16,483 nt of DNA from Burkholderiaceae bacterium (lineage in GTDB: Bacteria > Pseudomonadota > Gammaproteobacteria > Burkholderiales > Burkholderiaceae). Shown in pieces: positions 8,959 to 15,770 of the stretch (position 1 is its first letter; each line of letters starts with the position of its first letter). The position numbers and the translations under genes were made by a program. The stretch is from the NCBI GenBank assembly GCA_017998575.1, contig JAGOCV010000051.1:1-16483 (forward strand). Direction: 5' to 3'. Under the pieces are notes generated by a model. The model did not search any database and had not been told where the DNA came from. It saw only the letters and a program-made list of their open reading frames with translations.

Positions 8959-10605
8959 AACAACGTGACGCACCACGTGTTCAATCAGCCCGAGCCCCTG
9001 GTGGACTACGACGCCTTCGCGGGCGACCGCGCGCTGCGGGCGGCGGTGTCCTTCCATGCCCCGCAACTGGATACGGCACCGCTGCACGCGCTGGGCACAC
9101 TGGCCGGCAGTGCGGCGATGCAGGCGCACGCAAGGCTGGCCAACACGCACCTGCCCGAGCTGCATTCGCACGACCGCTTCGGTCGGCGCGTGGACCGGGT
9201 CGAGTTCCACCCCAGCTATCACGCACTGATGCAGGCGGCGGTGGCCGCCGGCCTGCACGGCACGCCATGGGCGGGCGGCGAAGGCGCGCACGTGCGCCGT
9301 GCGGCCGGCTTCATCCTGTTCACGGGGCTGGAGCCGTCGGTGCTGTGTCCGATCTCGATGACCTATGCGGTCACGCCCGCGCTGCGCAGCAACCCGGCGC
9401 TGTATGCCGAGTGGGGGCCGCGCCTGACCAGCCGCGTGTACGAGCCGCGCATGGGCCCCGTGGGGGGCAAGGCCGGCGTCACCATGGGCATGGGCATGAC
9501 CGAGAAGCAGGGCGGATCGGACGTGCGGGCGAACACCACGCAGGCCGTGCCCGATGCCGACGTGGCCGAAGACGGCTGGGGCCGGCGCTTTCGCGTCACG
9601 GGGCACAAATGGTTTTTCTCGGCCCCGATGTGCGATGCGTTCCTGATCCTGGCGCAGACGTCCAGCGGGCTGTCGTGCCTGTTCCTGCCGCGCGTGCTGC
9701 CCGATGGAACAGTCAACGCTATCGCCATCCAGCGCCTGAAGGACAAGCTGGGCAACAAGGCCAACGCGAGCTCCGAAGTCGAATTCCACGGCGCCACGGC
9801 CTGGCTGGTGGGCGAGGAAGGGCGCGGCGTGCCGCAGATCCTGGAGATGGGCACGATGACGCGGCTCGACTGCGCGCTGGGCACCGCCGGCCTGATGCGG
9901 CAGGCGCTGTCGCTCGCGCTCGACCACACGCGCCAGCGCCAGGCCTTCGGCAAGCCGCTGATCGCGCAGCCGCTCATGAAGAACGTGCTGGCCGACCTGG
10001 CGCTCGAATCCGAGGCCGCCACCGCGCTCGCGCTGCGCCTGGCGCGCGCGTTCGACCGGCCGCAGGACGCGCACGAGCGCCTGATGGCGCGCCTGCTCAC
10101 GCCCGTGGCCAAGTTCTGGATCTGCAAACGCGGCAGCCACTTCGCGCAGGAAGCCATGGAATGCCTGGGCGGCAACGGCTACGTGGAAGAGGGCGGCGAA
10201 GGCGTGATGGCGCGCATCTACCGCGAGATGCCGCTCAATTCCATCTGGGAAGGCGCGGGCAACATCATGGCGCTGGATCTGCTGCGCGCGCTGCGGCGCG
10301 GCGACATCGCGGCGGCCCTGGCGCACGAGCTGGCACCGGCGCGCGGCGCCCATGCCGGGCTCGACCGCCTCGCGGACAGCCTGCCCGCCCGCGCCGAAGA
10401 ACTGGCCACCGAAGCCGACGCACGCCGCCTGGCGCAGGACGTGGCGCTGGCCGTGCAGGCCGCATTGCTGGCGCAGACGGCGCCGGCGGCCGTCACCGAC
10501 GCCTTCTGCGCCTCGCGCCTGGGCGGACATTGGGGGCACGCCTTCGGCACGCTCGATGCCCGCACCGATTTCGACACCATCCTCGCCCGCGCCATGCCGC
10601 GCTGA
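8956..10605 (+). CDS. AidB-family acyl-CoA dehydrogenase
   Basis: A 549-residue flavoprotein of the AidB branch of acyl-CoA dehydrogenases. From memory of E. coli AidB (541 aa), the N-terminal pattern MxxxTHxVFNQP aligns position for position when the ATG at 8956 is used, which with the better RBS makes me prefer it over 8926. Other shared blocks are FHPxxHxLMQA, MGMTEKQGGSDV (M at 181), GHKWFFSAP, ERLKDKLGN-like RLKDKLGNKANAS, MTRLDCALG, and NSIWEGAGNIM with E432 at the catalytic-base position. E. coli AidB binds DNA through its C-terminal domain and is induced in the Ada response (established). Here the last 105 or so residues have no lysine and about as many acids as arginines, and no ada or alkB lies nearby. 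With its beta-oxidation neighbours, a metabolic dehydrogenase role (branched or short acyl-CoA) seems more likely than DNA protection. Confidence 0.93.
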   Translation: MNNVTHHVFNQPEPLVDYDAFAGDRALRAAVSFHAPQLDTAPLHALGTLAGSAAMQAHARLANTHLPELHSHDRFGRRVDRVEFHPSYHALMQAAVAAGLHGTPWAGGEGAHVRRAAGFILFTGLEPSVLCPISMTYAVTPALRSNPALYAEWGPRLTSRVYEPRMGPVGGKAGVTMGMGMTEKQGGSDVRANTTQAVPDADVAEDGWGRRFRVTGHKWFFSAPMCDAFLILAQTSSGLSCLFLPRVLPDGTVNAIAIQRLKDKLGNKANASSEVEFHGATAWLVGEEGRGVPQILEMGTMTRLDCALGTAGLMRQALSLALDHTRQRQAFGKPLIAQPLMKNVLADLALESEAATALALRLARAFDRPQDAHERLMARLLTPVAKFWICKRGSHFAQEAMECLGGNGYVEEGGEGVMARIYREMPLNSIWEGAGNIMALDLLRALRRGDIAAALAHELAPARGAHAGLDRLADSLPARAEELATEADARRLAQDVALAVQAALLAQTAPAAVTDAFCASRLGGHWGHAFGTLDARTDFDTILARAMPR

Positions 10606-10623
10606 CACGACAGGAGTTCCACG

Positions 10624-11559
10624 ATGTCCCAACTGATCCTCCACCACTATCCCGCCTCGCCGTTCGCTGAGAAGGTTCGCCTCGTGCTGGGCTACAAGCA
10701 ACAGGCCTGGCGTTCGGTGTTCATCCCGCAGATCAGCCCCAAGCCCGACCTGGTGGCGCTGACGGGTGGCTACCGGCGCACGCCGGTGCTGCAGATCGGC
10801 GCCGACATCTACTGCGACACCTCGCTCATCCTCGACGTGCTGGAGCACCTGGCGCCCGAGCCCACGCTGTATCCCGAGCCCTCCAAAGGGCTCGCGCGCA
10901 CGCTGGCGCAGTGGGCCGACAGCAGTCTGTTCTGGGCGGCGATGGCCTACAGCCTGGGGCCGGCCGGCTCGGCCCAGCTGTTCGCCGGCGCGCCGCCCGA
11001 GGCCATGCGCGCCTTCGGCGACGATCGCAAGGCCATGAGCCAGGGCATGGTGCGGCTGCGCCCTGCCGATGGCCTGTCGGCCTACCGCAGCTACCTGCGG
11101 CGCCTGTCGGACATGCTGGACGACCAGCCCTTCCTGCTGGGCGCCGTGCCCTGCGTGGCCGACTTCGCGGCCTACCACCCGCTGTGGTTCACGCGCACGC
11201 GCGTGCCCGCGCTCTCGCACGTGTTCGACGCAACGCCCGCCGTCACCGACTGGATGGACCGCATGGCCGCCATCGGCCACGGCACGCCGGCCAAAGCCAG
11301 CGCGGCCGAGGCGCTCGCCGAGGCCCGGGCGGCCGAACCCGCGCCATTGGCCGAGGCACCGTTCCAGGACGATCACGGCATCGCGCTGGGCAGCCGCGTC
11401 ACCGTGGCGGCCGAGAGCTTCGGCCCCGAGCCGACCGAAGGCGAGCTGATCGCCGCCACGCGCATGCACTACACGCTGCGGCGCACCGACGAGCGCGCGG
11501 GCACGCTGCACGTGCACTTCCCGCGGCTGGGCTACGTGCTGCGCGCCGCGGTGGGCTAG
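10624..11559 (+). CDS. Glutathione S-transferase family protein with extra C-terminal domain
   Basis: A 311-residue protein starting after ACAGGAG. Residues 1-80 form a thioredoxin-like GST domain: HHYPASPFAEKVRLVL with probable catalytic S12, the cis-Pro segment RRTPVLQ, and the glutathione-binding turn DTS at 65-67. Residues about 85-215 fit the all-helical GST C-domain, ending VTDWMDRM. Ordinary GSTs stop near 215-230; here about 85 more residues follow an Ala/Glu-rich linker (225-245) and include predicted strands (GSRVTVAA, GELIAATRMHYTLRR, LHVHFPRLGYVLRAAV). I do not recognise this end domain. It is the last gene of the metabolic run, 18 bp after the AidB-family gene, and could conjugate or isomerise reactive enone or enoyl intermediates. 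Activity on glutathione is inferred from fold only. Confidence 0.92.
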   Translation: MSQLILHHYPASPFAEKVRLVLGYKQQAWRSVFIPQISPKPDLVALTGGYRRTPVLQIGADIYCDTSLILDVLEHLAPEPTLYPEPSKGLARTLAQWADSSLFWAAMAYSLGPAGSAQLFAGAPPEAMRAFGDDRKAMSQGMVRLRPADGLSAYRSYLRRLSDMLDDQPFLLGAVPCVADFAAYHPLWFTRTRVPALSHVFDATPAVTDWMDRMAAIGHGTPAKASAAEALAEARAAEPAPLAEAPFQDDHGIALGSRVTVAAESFGPEPTEGELIAATRMHYTLRRTDERAGTLHVHFPRLGYVLRAAVG

Positions 11560-11579
11560 CGGACGCTGATACCGCTGCA

Positions 11580-11641
11580 TTCGCCTTTCCGGCCCGGCAT
11601 TCGCTTTCGACGGGCGCGGTCGCGTGGCGGGAGCACACACT
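11580..11641 (+). promoter_or_regulatory. Perfect PIP box (hrpII box) plus -10: HrpX/HrpB-type promoter
   Basis: TTCGC at 11580-11584, exactly 15 bases, then TTCGC at 11600-11604. This matches the plant-inducible promoter consensus TTCGB-N15-TTCGB (equally TTCG-N16-TTCG, the hrpII box) without mismatch. After a further 31 bases comes CACACT (11636-11641), matching the YANNNT -10 box that in Xanthomonas and Ralstonia lies 30-32 bases after the PIP box. These elements are the binding and start signals for the AraC-type regulators HrpX and HrpB, which switch on type III secretion and effector genes (established). Transcription would begin near 11648, leaving a leader of about 58 nt before the ATG at 11706. 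The site is the only sizeable gap in this part of the window and faces the candidate effector gene. Confidence 0.85.
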
Positions 11642-11691
11642 GGCATTCCACCCCGCCATGGCATTGCCTTGCGGGCGCATCCACAGCGAGC

Positions 11692-11698
11692 AAGAGGA
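11692..11698 (+). promoter_or_regulatory. Ribosome binding site of the candidate effector
   Basis: AAGAGGA ends 7 bases before ATG 11706. Two other ATGs at 11699 and 11702 lie too close and in frames that close quickly, so 11706 is the start. Confidence 0.75.
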
Positions 11699-11705
11699 AT
11701 GATGT

Positions 11706-14066
11706 ATGTATCCCGCCCAAGCAACCCCTACAGACCGCACGACGCCGACGAAGCAATTCAATGCGCAGACCGATGCGTGGACGCAGACCGAGCCTGAAAC
11801 TCACGTGAAGCAGTCGTCCGCGCAGTTCCCCGCAATCCCATCGACAGGCACGACCGACAACAACCCGCATCTTTCATCCAGCGAGAACGTCACCGACCGG
11901 ACCAGCATCTACCAACTGAAGGATTGGGATGTATCGGCAGACGAGCTGCACCCCACGGTATCCCATCAACTGCTGGCGCCTCCAGCCGACACCGGTTTCC
12001 CGATCAAGGCGCCGAACCCGGGCTACACGCCGCCGATCTTCCCGGTGTACGAGAAACTCACGCGCGATGCGTTGGCCGCTGTCGAGAGCAACGTCAAGCT
12101 GACCGGCAAGGCGATCGAGGCGATGACCAGTGAGGATCCGCCCAGCGAGCTCGGCCAGCAGACGACGCAGATGCTCATCGAATGGATCTCCACCGGCAAT
12201 CTGACGCCAAGCCCCCCTGCCGACAACGTCGACGCGCAGGCGGCAGAGATGGCGCGCCGCATGCAAGAGGCCATGCGCAGCAAATGGGGTGACAACCAGC
12301 TGCGAACGCCGGACGACCGCTTGCTCGCCATCTGCGCCTACTTTCCCAGCGAAGACTGTGGCGACATGTTCCGTCGCCATTTGAAGAACCTGGCCTTGCC
12401 TGTGGCGCGCGACATTTTCTCCGTGTTCAGCACCACGCTGCTGCGCGGATACGTTCGCAACAAGGCCGCCGGGTATTTCCATAACCTCGATCTGACCAAC
12501 GCCGCCAAGGCACTGGCCACCAAAACAGGCGTGGGCTACGCACTCCTGATCGAGCCCCTGCTGCGCACGACCGCCGGTCTTGTCTGGAGCAACTACAAAG
12601 GCACGGCGACGGAAGAGTCCAACCGGGCACGGCTGACTCAACTGGGTTGGGGGGCCTCCATGCTGGCGCTGGCTGCCTGGACGGGACAGCCCGGCAAGAT
12701 GGCCGCCACCATGCTCGGAACCAAGGTCTATACCCTGTCGCGCGACGCGGTACAGGATGTCGTCTCGTTCTCGTCGAACGTTCGCACGCTCGATCAGGCG
12801 GCGCTGCGGCTGAACGCGGGCATCTATGGCGTTCAGCAGACACTCGTCGGTTACCTGCAGGGCAAGCTCGCTCCGATGTCCGGAACGGGAGCCTGGTCCT
12901 CTGAAAATACGTCGGACCACAAAGTCCACTGGAACCAGGAGGCGATCAATTCCGTCCTGAACATGGTCGGGGAGGTCTTCGACGATTACGCCAACATCTA
13001 CCTGCCGCATGTCTTCGAGGAGCGCGATCTCAAGGCAAAGAACGGCGGGGAGCACGCGTTCCGCCATCGCAGCGACGGAGCCCGCCGGCCCCCCGGGGCC
13101 GAAGTCGACTGGAAGATCCGCTGGCCGGGTTTTGGTCCGCTGATCGCCAACCTGATCGGTACCGGAGGGGCCAACGCGCCTCGCAATGCACTGTTCATCA
13201 ACACCAATGCGCTAGTCACCATGGCATCGGTGTATGCGGCGCACGAAAAATTCAGTGAAGAGAAGACGAACGCCTTCCTCTCGTTCGTGGCGGGCAGCGC
13301 CTTGATGTTCCAGTACAGGAGCTTTCCCAATTCGATAGGCACGGGTCCCGACGTCCGGCGCAACGGCCAGGGCCTGCGGGAGACGGTCGGTTCGCAATTC
13401 GCCAACCTGGCGAATGCGCTGCAAGAGCCAGAACAGGAACTGACCCAGCGCCATCCCGGTGGCGGCCGGCGCGGCATCCGCCGCGAACAGACCGTCGTCC
13501 TGACACCGGCGCGTTCGAGCTGGGTGAAGAAAATCTTCGAGGAAGAACGACTCAATATGCTCGCCGAGGATCCGGCCGCCAGAGCCAAGAAAGCCAATGT
13601 CGAGGCAATGCGGCTGTTCAGCCTGATCGGGGCGGGCATGAGCATCGACAGCGAAGACCTGCAGCAGCTCAAGGATCTGGCCATGGCCGACATCCTCGAC
13701 AAAACGCGTGGCTGGGCGGCACTGGTGGACTCCAGCATCCAGCCGCCGGATCCGCTCACGCTGTTCGAGCAGGGCCGGGTGCGGCTCGACGACGCGCCGG
13801 CCTATCAGGCGCTCGTGAAGGTGATGGCCGTGCTGGCCCGGTACAACGATGGCAGGATTCCCTGGATATCCCACTATCACAATGGCGACAACGATCCTCA
13901 CTACCAGACGCTACAACAATCCCTTCACCGCGACGTCCGCGCCCGGCTCGAGGAACAGGCCCGGGCTGTGGGTCCGGAGAATGTGCGTGTGGTCAACGAG
14001 AGAACGACTCGTCCGCCCGTGCGATCGCCAAGGCACGACAGCAACACGAGGATGAACACAAATTGA
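11706..14066 (+). CDS. Candidate type III secreted effector, unknown family (786 aa)
   Basis: I do not recognise a domain. The case for a secreted effector is contextual and compositional. The gene follows a perfect PIP box with a correctly spaced -10. Its first 50 residues hold 27 Thr, Ser, Pro or Gln, and no leucine appears until residue 56, the disordered pattern of type III signals; there is no Sec signal peptide. A Pro-rich stretch (about 86-115, with APNPGYTPPIFP) precedes a long mostly helical body. Within it are alanine/leucine-rich segments (about 275-295 and 315-330), a conserved-looking aromatic block near 398-443 (HWNQEAINSVLNMVGEVFDD), a basic loop (RHRSDGARRPPG) near 455, a glycine/arginine-rich loop (HPGGGRRGIRRE) near 580-592, and a basic C-terminal tail. 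GC is lower than the neighbours (three sampled 60-base lines gave 62, 57 and 48 % against 68 % in the upstream SDR). The host process targeted is unknown. Alternative: a large cytoplasmic or phage-derived protein of other function. Confidence 0.75.
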   Translation: MYPAQATPTDRTTPTKQFNAQTDAWTQTEPETHVKQSSAQFPAIPSTGTTDNNPHLSSSENVTDRTSIYQLKDWDVSADELHPTVSHQLLAPPADTGFPIKAPNPGYTPPIFPVYEKLTRDALAAVESNVKLTGKAIEAMTSEDPPSELGQQTTQMLIEWISTGNLTPSPPADNVDAQAAEMARRMQEAMRSKWGDNQLRTPDDRLLAICAYFPSEDCGDMFRRHLKNLALPVARDIFSVFSTTLLRGYVRNKAAGYFHNLDLTNAAKALATKTGVGYALLIEPLLRTTAGLVWSNYKGTATEESNRARLTQLGWGASMLALAAWTGQPGKMAATMLGTKVYTLSRDAVQDVVSFSSNVRTLDQAALRLNAGIYGVQQTLVGYLQGKLAPMSGTGAWSSENTSDHKVHWNQEAINSVLNMVGEVFDDYANIYLPHVFEERDLKAKNGGEHAFRHRSDGARRPPGAEVDWKIRWPGFGPLIANLIGTGGANAPRNALFINTNALVTMASVYAAHEKFSEEKTNAFLSFVAGSALMFQYRSFPNSIGTGPDVRRNGQGLRETVGSQFANLANALQEPEQELTQRHPGGGRRGIRREQTVVLTPARSSWVKKIFEEERLNMLAEDPAARAKKANVEAMRLFSLIGAGMSIDSEDLQQLKDLAMADILDKTRGWAALVDSSIQPPDPLTLFEQGRVRLDDAPAYQALVKVMAVLARYNDGRIPWISHYHNGDNDPHYQTLQQSLHRDVRARLEEQARAVGPENVRVVNERTTRPPVRSPRHDSNTRMNTN
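14048..14065 (+). promoter_or_regulatory. RBS and TTG start of the second SDR, overlapping the effector stop
   Basis: GAGGA at 14048-14052 lies 10 bases before TTG 14063, and the TTG shares two bases with the effector's TGA (TTGA). Reading back in the SDR frame to about 13910 I find no stop and no ATG, GTG or TTG, so TTG 14063 is the only plausible start. Confidence 0.65.
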
Positions 14067-14962
14067 TTCCTGAATTTCACGGGCGCACCGCCGTACTCAC
14101 CGGCGCAGGCTCGGGCTTCGGTCTCGAATGCGCCCGCATCGGCGCGGCGCGCGGCATGAACCTCGTGCTGGTGGACGTGCAGCAGGACGCACTCTCCGCC
14201 GCCGAGGCCGAGCTGACCGCCGCCGGCGCACAGGTGCTGGCACGTCGCGTCGACGTCTCGGACGCCACGCAGATGCAGCGGCTCGCGCACGACGTGCAGG
14301 CGCGCTTCGGCGCGCCGCACCTGGTCTTCAACAATGCGGGCGTGGGATCGGGCGGGCTGATCTGGGAGAACTCCGTCAGCGACTGGGAATGGGTGCTGGG
14401 CGTGAACGTGTGGGGCGTCATCCACGGGGTGCGCCTGTTCACGCCCATGATGCTGGCCGCCGCCGCGAAAGACCCGGGGTGGCGCGGCCACATCGTCAAT
14501 ACGGCCAGCATGGCCGGCCTGCTGACGCCACCCAACATGGGCGTCTACAACGTGAGCAAGCACGCGGTGGTGAGCCTGACCGAGACCCTCTACCAGGATC
14601 TGCGCCTCGTCACCGACCAGGTCGGCGCCAGCGTGCTGTGCCCGTACTTCGTGCCCACCGGCATCGGCCGTAGCGAACGCAACCGGCACGGCGATGCGGC
14701 CGCGCCCACGCGCAGCCAGCGGGTCAGCCAGGCGATGACCGACAAGGCCGTGGCCAGCGGTCGCGTGAGCGCGGCCGACGTGGCGCGGCTCGTGTTCGGC
14801 GCCGTGGCAGAGGAGCGCTTCTACATCTACAGCCACCCGCAGGCGCTGGGCAACGTGCGCGAGCGCATGCAGGCCATCGTGGACGGCCAGCAACCGCCCG
14901 ATCCGTTCGCAGCCCGGCCCGAGGTGGGCGAGCAACTGCGCGCCGCGCTGCGCCAGGCCTGA
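14063..14962 (+). CDS. Short-chain dehydrogenase/reductase (classical SDR, NAD type)
   Basis: A 299-residue SDR with TGAGSGFG (13-20), NNAG (90-93), catalytic S149, Y162 and K166 (YNVSK). D38 at the end of the second strand (LVDVQ) favours NAD(H). The C-terminal part (about 205-299), with QAMTDKAVASGRVSAADVARLVFGAV, is longer than the minimal SDR core and fits the subgroup of roughly 280-300 residues found in many Burkholderiales. Substrate unknown. The core begins only six residues after the TTG start, close to the minimum for the family. Its start overlaps the candidate effector's stop codon, so it is likely read from the same mRNA and by coupled translation. GC and codon use return to the high level of region 1, so this gene looks native while the one before it looks foreign. 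A fully independent promoter inside the effector gene is not excluded. Confidence 0.9.
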   Translation: MIPEFHGRTAVLTGAGSGFGLECARIGAARGMNLVLVDVQQDALSAAEAELTAAGAQVLARRVDVSDATQMQRLAHDVQARFGAPHLVFNNAGVGSGGLIWENSVSDWEWVLGVNVWGVIHGVRLFTPMMLAAAAKDPGWRGHIVNTASMAGLLTPPNMGVYNVSKHAVVSLTETLYQDLRLVTDQVGASVLCPYFVPTGIGRSERNRHGDAAAPTRSQRVSQAMTDKAVASGRVSAADVARLVFGAVAEERFYIYSHPQALGNVRERMQAIVDGQQPPDPFAARPEVGEQLRAALRQA

Positions 14963-14976
14963 CGGCACGGGCGGCC

Positions 14977-14985
14977 TGCGATAAG
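14977..14985 (+). promoter_or_regulatory. Possible -10 element before the glycosyltransferase
   Basis: TGCGATAAG just upstream of ATG 14997 resembles an extended -10 (TGN-TATAAT, 4 of 6 in GATAAG). CTGACG at 14959-14964 is a weak -35 with a short 15-bp spacer. It could give a nearly leaderless message; no Shine-Dalgarno is evident. Confidence 0.3.
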
Positions 14986-14996
14986 CTCGCGCGGCC

Positions 14997-15770
14997 ATGC
15001 CCATCCCACGCCGCATCATCCAGACCCAGCGCGATCCGGCCATCCAGCAGGATCTGCGCGACGGCTGGATGGCCTCGCATCCTGACTACGAATACCTGTT
15101 TTTCGACGACGCGGCATGTCGCGATCTGGTGGCCTCCGCGATGCCGGGGCTGGTCGCCGTGTATGACGCGCTGCCGCTGCCAGTGCAGCGGGCCGACCTG
15201 TTCCGCTACGTCGCCGTGCATGAGCTGGGCGGACTGTACGTGGATGTGGACACGGTCTGCCGCGCGCCGCTGCATGATTACGTCGATCTCTCGCAGGAGG
15301 CCATGGTGGTCTGCCCGGAGATGGTGCCCACCGACTGGCCTCAAGGCTTCGCGGGATACCTGCAGCGCTTCTGCATTCCGCACCAGCTGGCGCAGTGGGC
15401 GTTCTGCGCGCCGCCTGGCCACCCCGCGCTGGCCATGCTGGTCGACCGGATCCGCTACTTCGTATCGCGCTTCTCCCGCACGGAACTGCAAGCCGCCAGC
15501 CAGCATGCCTTCTTCACTCTGGAGCTGACCGGCCCACGCGTCTTCACCCACGTGATGAACGAGTACCTGAGCGGCAGTCGCACGGGTGCGATGACGATGC
15601 TCCCGCGCCGCGCCTGGGCCGCATGGCCCTGGGAGCACCAGGTCTCGCCCCTGCCCGGCGACATCCGCCTGACGCATCTCTTCTCCAGCGCATGGTGGCC
15701 CAGCAAACAGGCCGCTTCGGCCCGGCCCAGGCCTCGTCCACCGTCGGTGAAGTTCGACCTGCGCTATTAG
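14997..15770 (+). CDS. GT32-type glycosyltransferase (OCH1-like, DXD sugar-binding)
   Basis: A 257-residue enzyme expected to transfer a sugar from a nucleotide-sugar donor to a glycan or lipid. The N-terminus MPIPRRIIQTQ is the typical first strand of bacterial GT32 proteins ('IPKIIHQ'-like). The segment RADLFRYVAVHELGGLYVDVDTVC is the diagnostic block, with the metal-binding DXD at D83-V-D85. A His-rich C-terminal part (LTHLFSSAWW) matches the closing motif of the family, followed by a basic, Pro-rich tail (about 240-252) that looks unstructured. There is no signal peptide or membrane helix. It begins 34 bp after the SDR stop and may use its own weak promoter. Partners for capsule, LPS or exopolysaccharide assembly are not in the window, so acceptor and product are unknown. 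Its 3' end overlaps the converging stress-protein gene by 4 bp. Confidence 0.88.
   Translation: MPIPRRIIQTQRDPAIQQDLRDGWMASHPDYEYLFFDDAACRDLVASAMPGLVAVYDALPLPVQRADLFRYVAVHELGGLYVDVDTVCRAPLHDYVDLSQEAMVVCPEMVPTDWPQGFAGYLQRFCIPHQLAQWAFCAPPGHPALAMLVDRIRYFVSRFSRTELQAASQHAFFTLELTGPRVFTHVMNEYLSGSRTGAMTMLPRRAWAAWPWEHQVSPLPGDIRLTHLFSSAWWPSKQAASARPRPRPPSVKFDLRY

Noticed and set aside
11658..11702. A 14-codon upstream ORF in the leader of the candidate effector, ending just before its start
   Set aside because: The ATG has no Shine-Dalgarno and the peptide has no run of regulatory codons. A chance ORF is the simpler reading, though it would fall within the predicted leader.
8905..11724. A 939-residue reverse-strand reading frame opposite the AidB-family and GST genes
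   Set aside because: Same artefact: low-complexity composition, no domain, no ribosome binding site, and complete overlap with genes that have full catalytic motifs.
12500..13350. Ala/Leu-rich stretches of the candidate effector considered as transmembrane helices
   Set aside because: Each is broken by charged or polar residues within about 15 positions, so ordinary amphipathic helices fit better than membrane spans.
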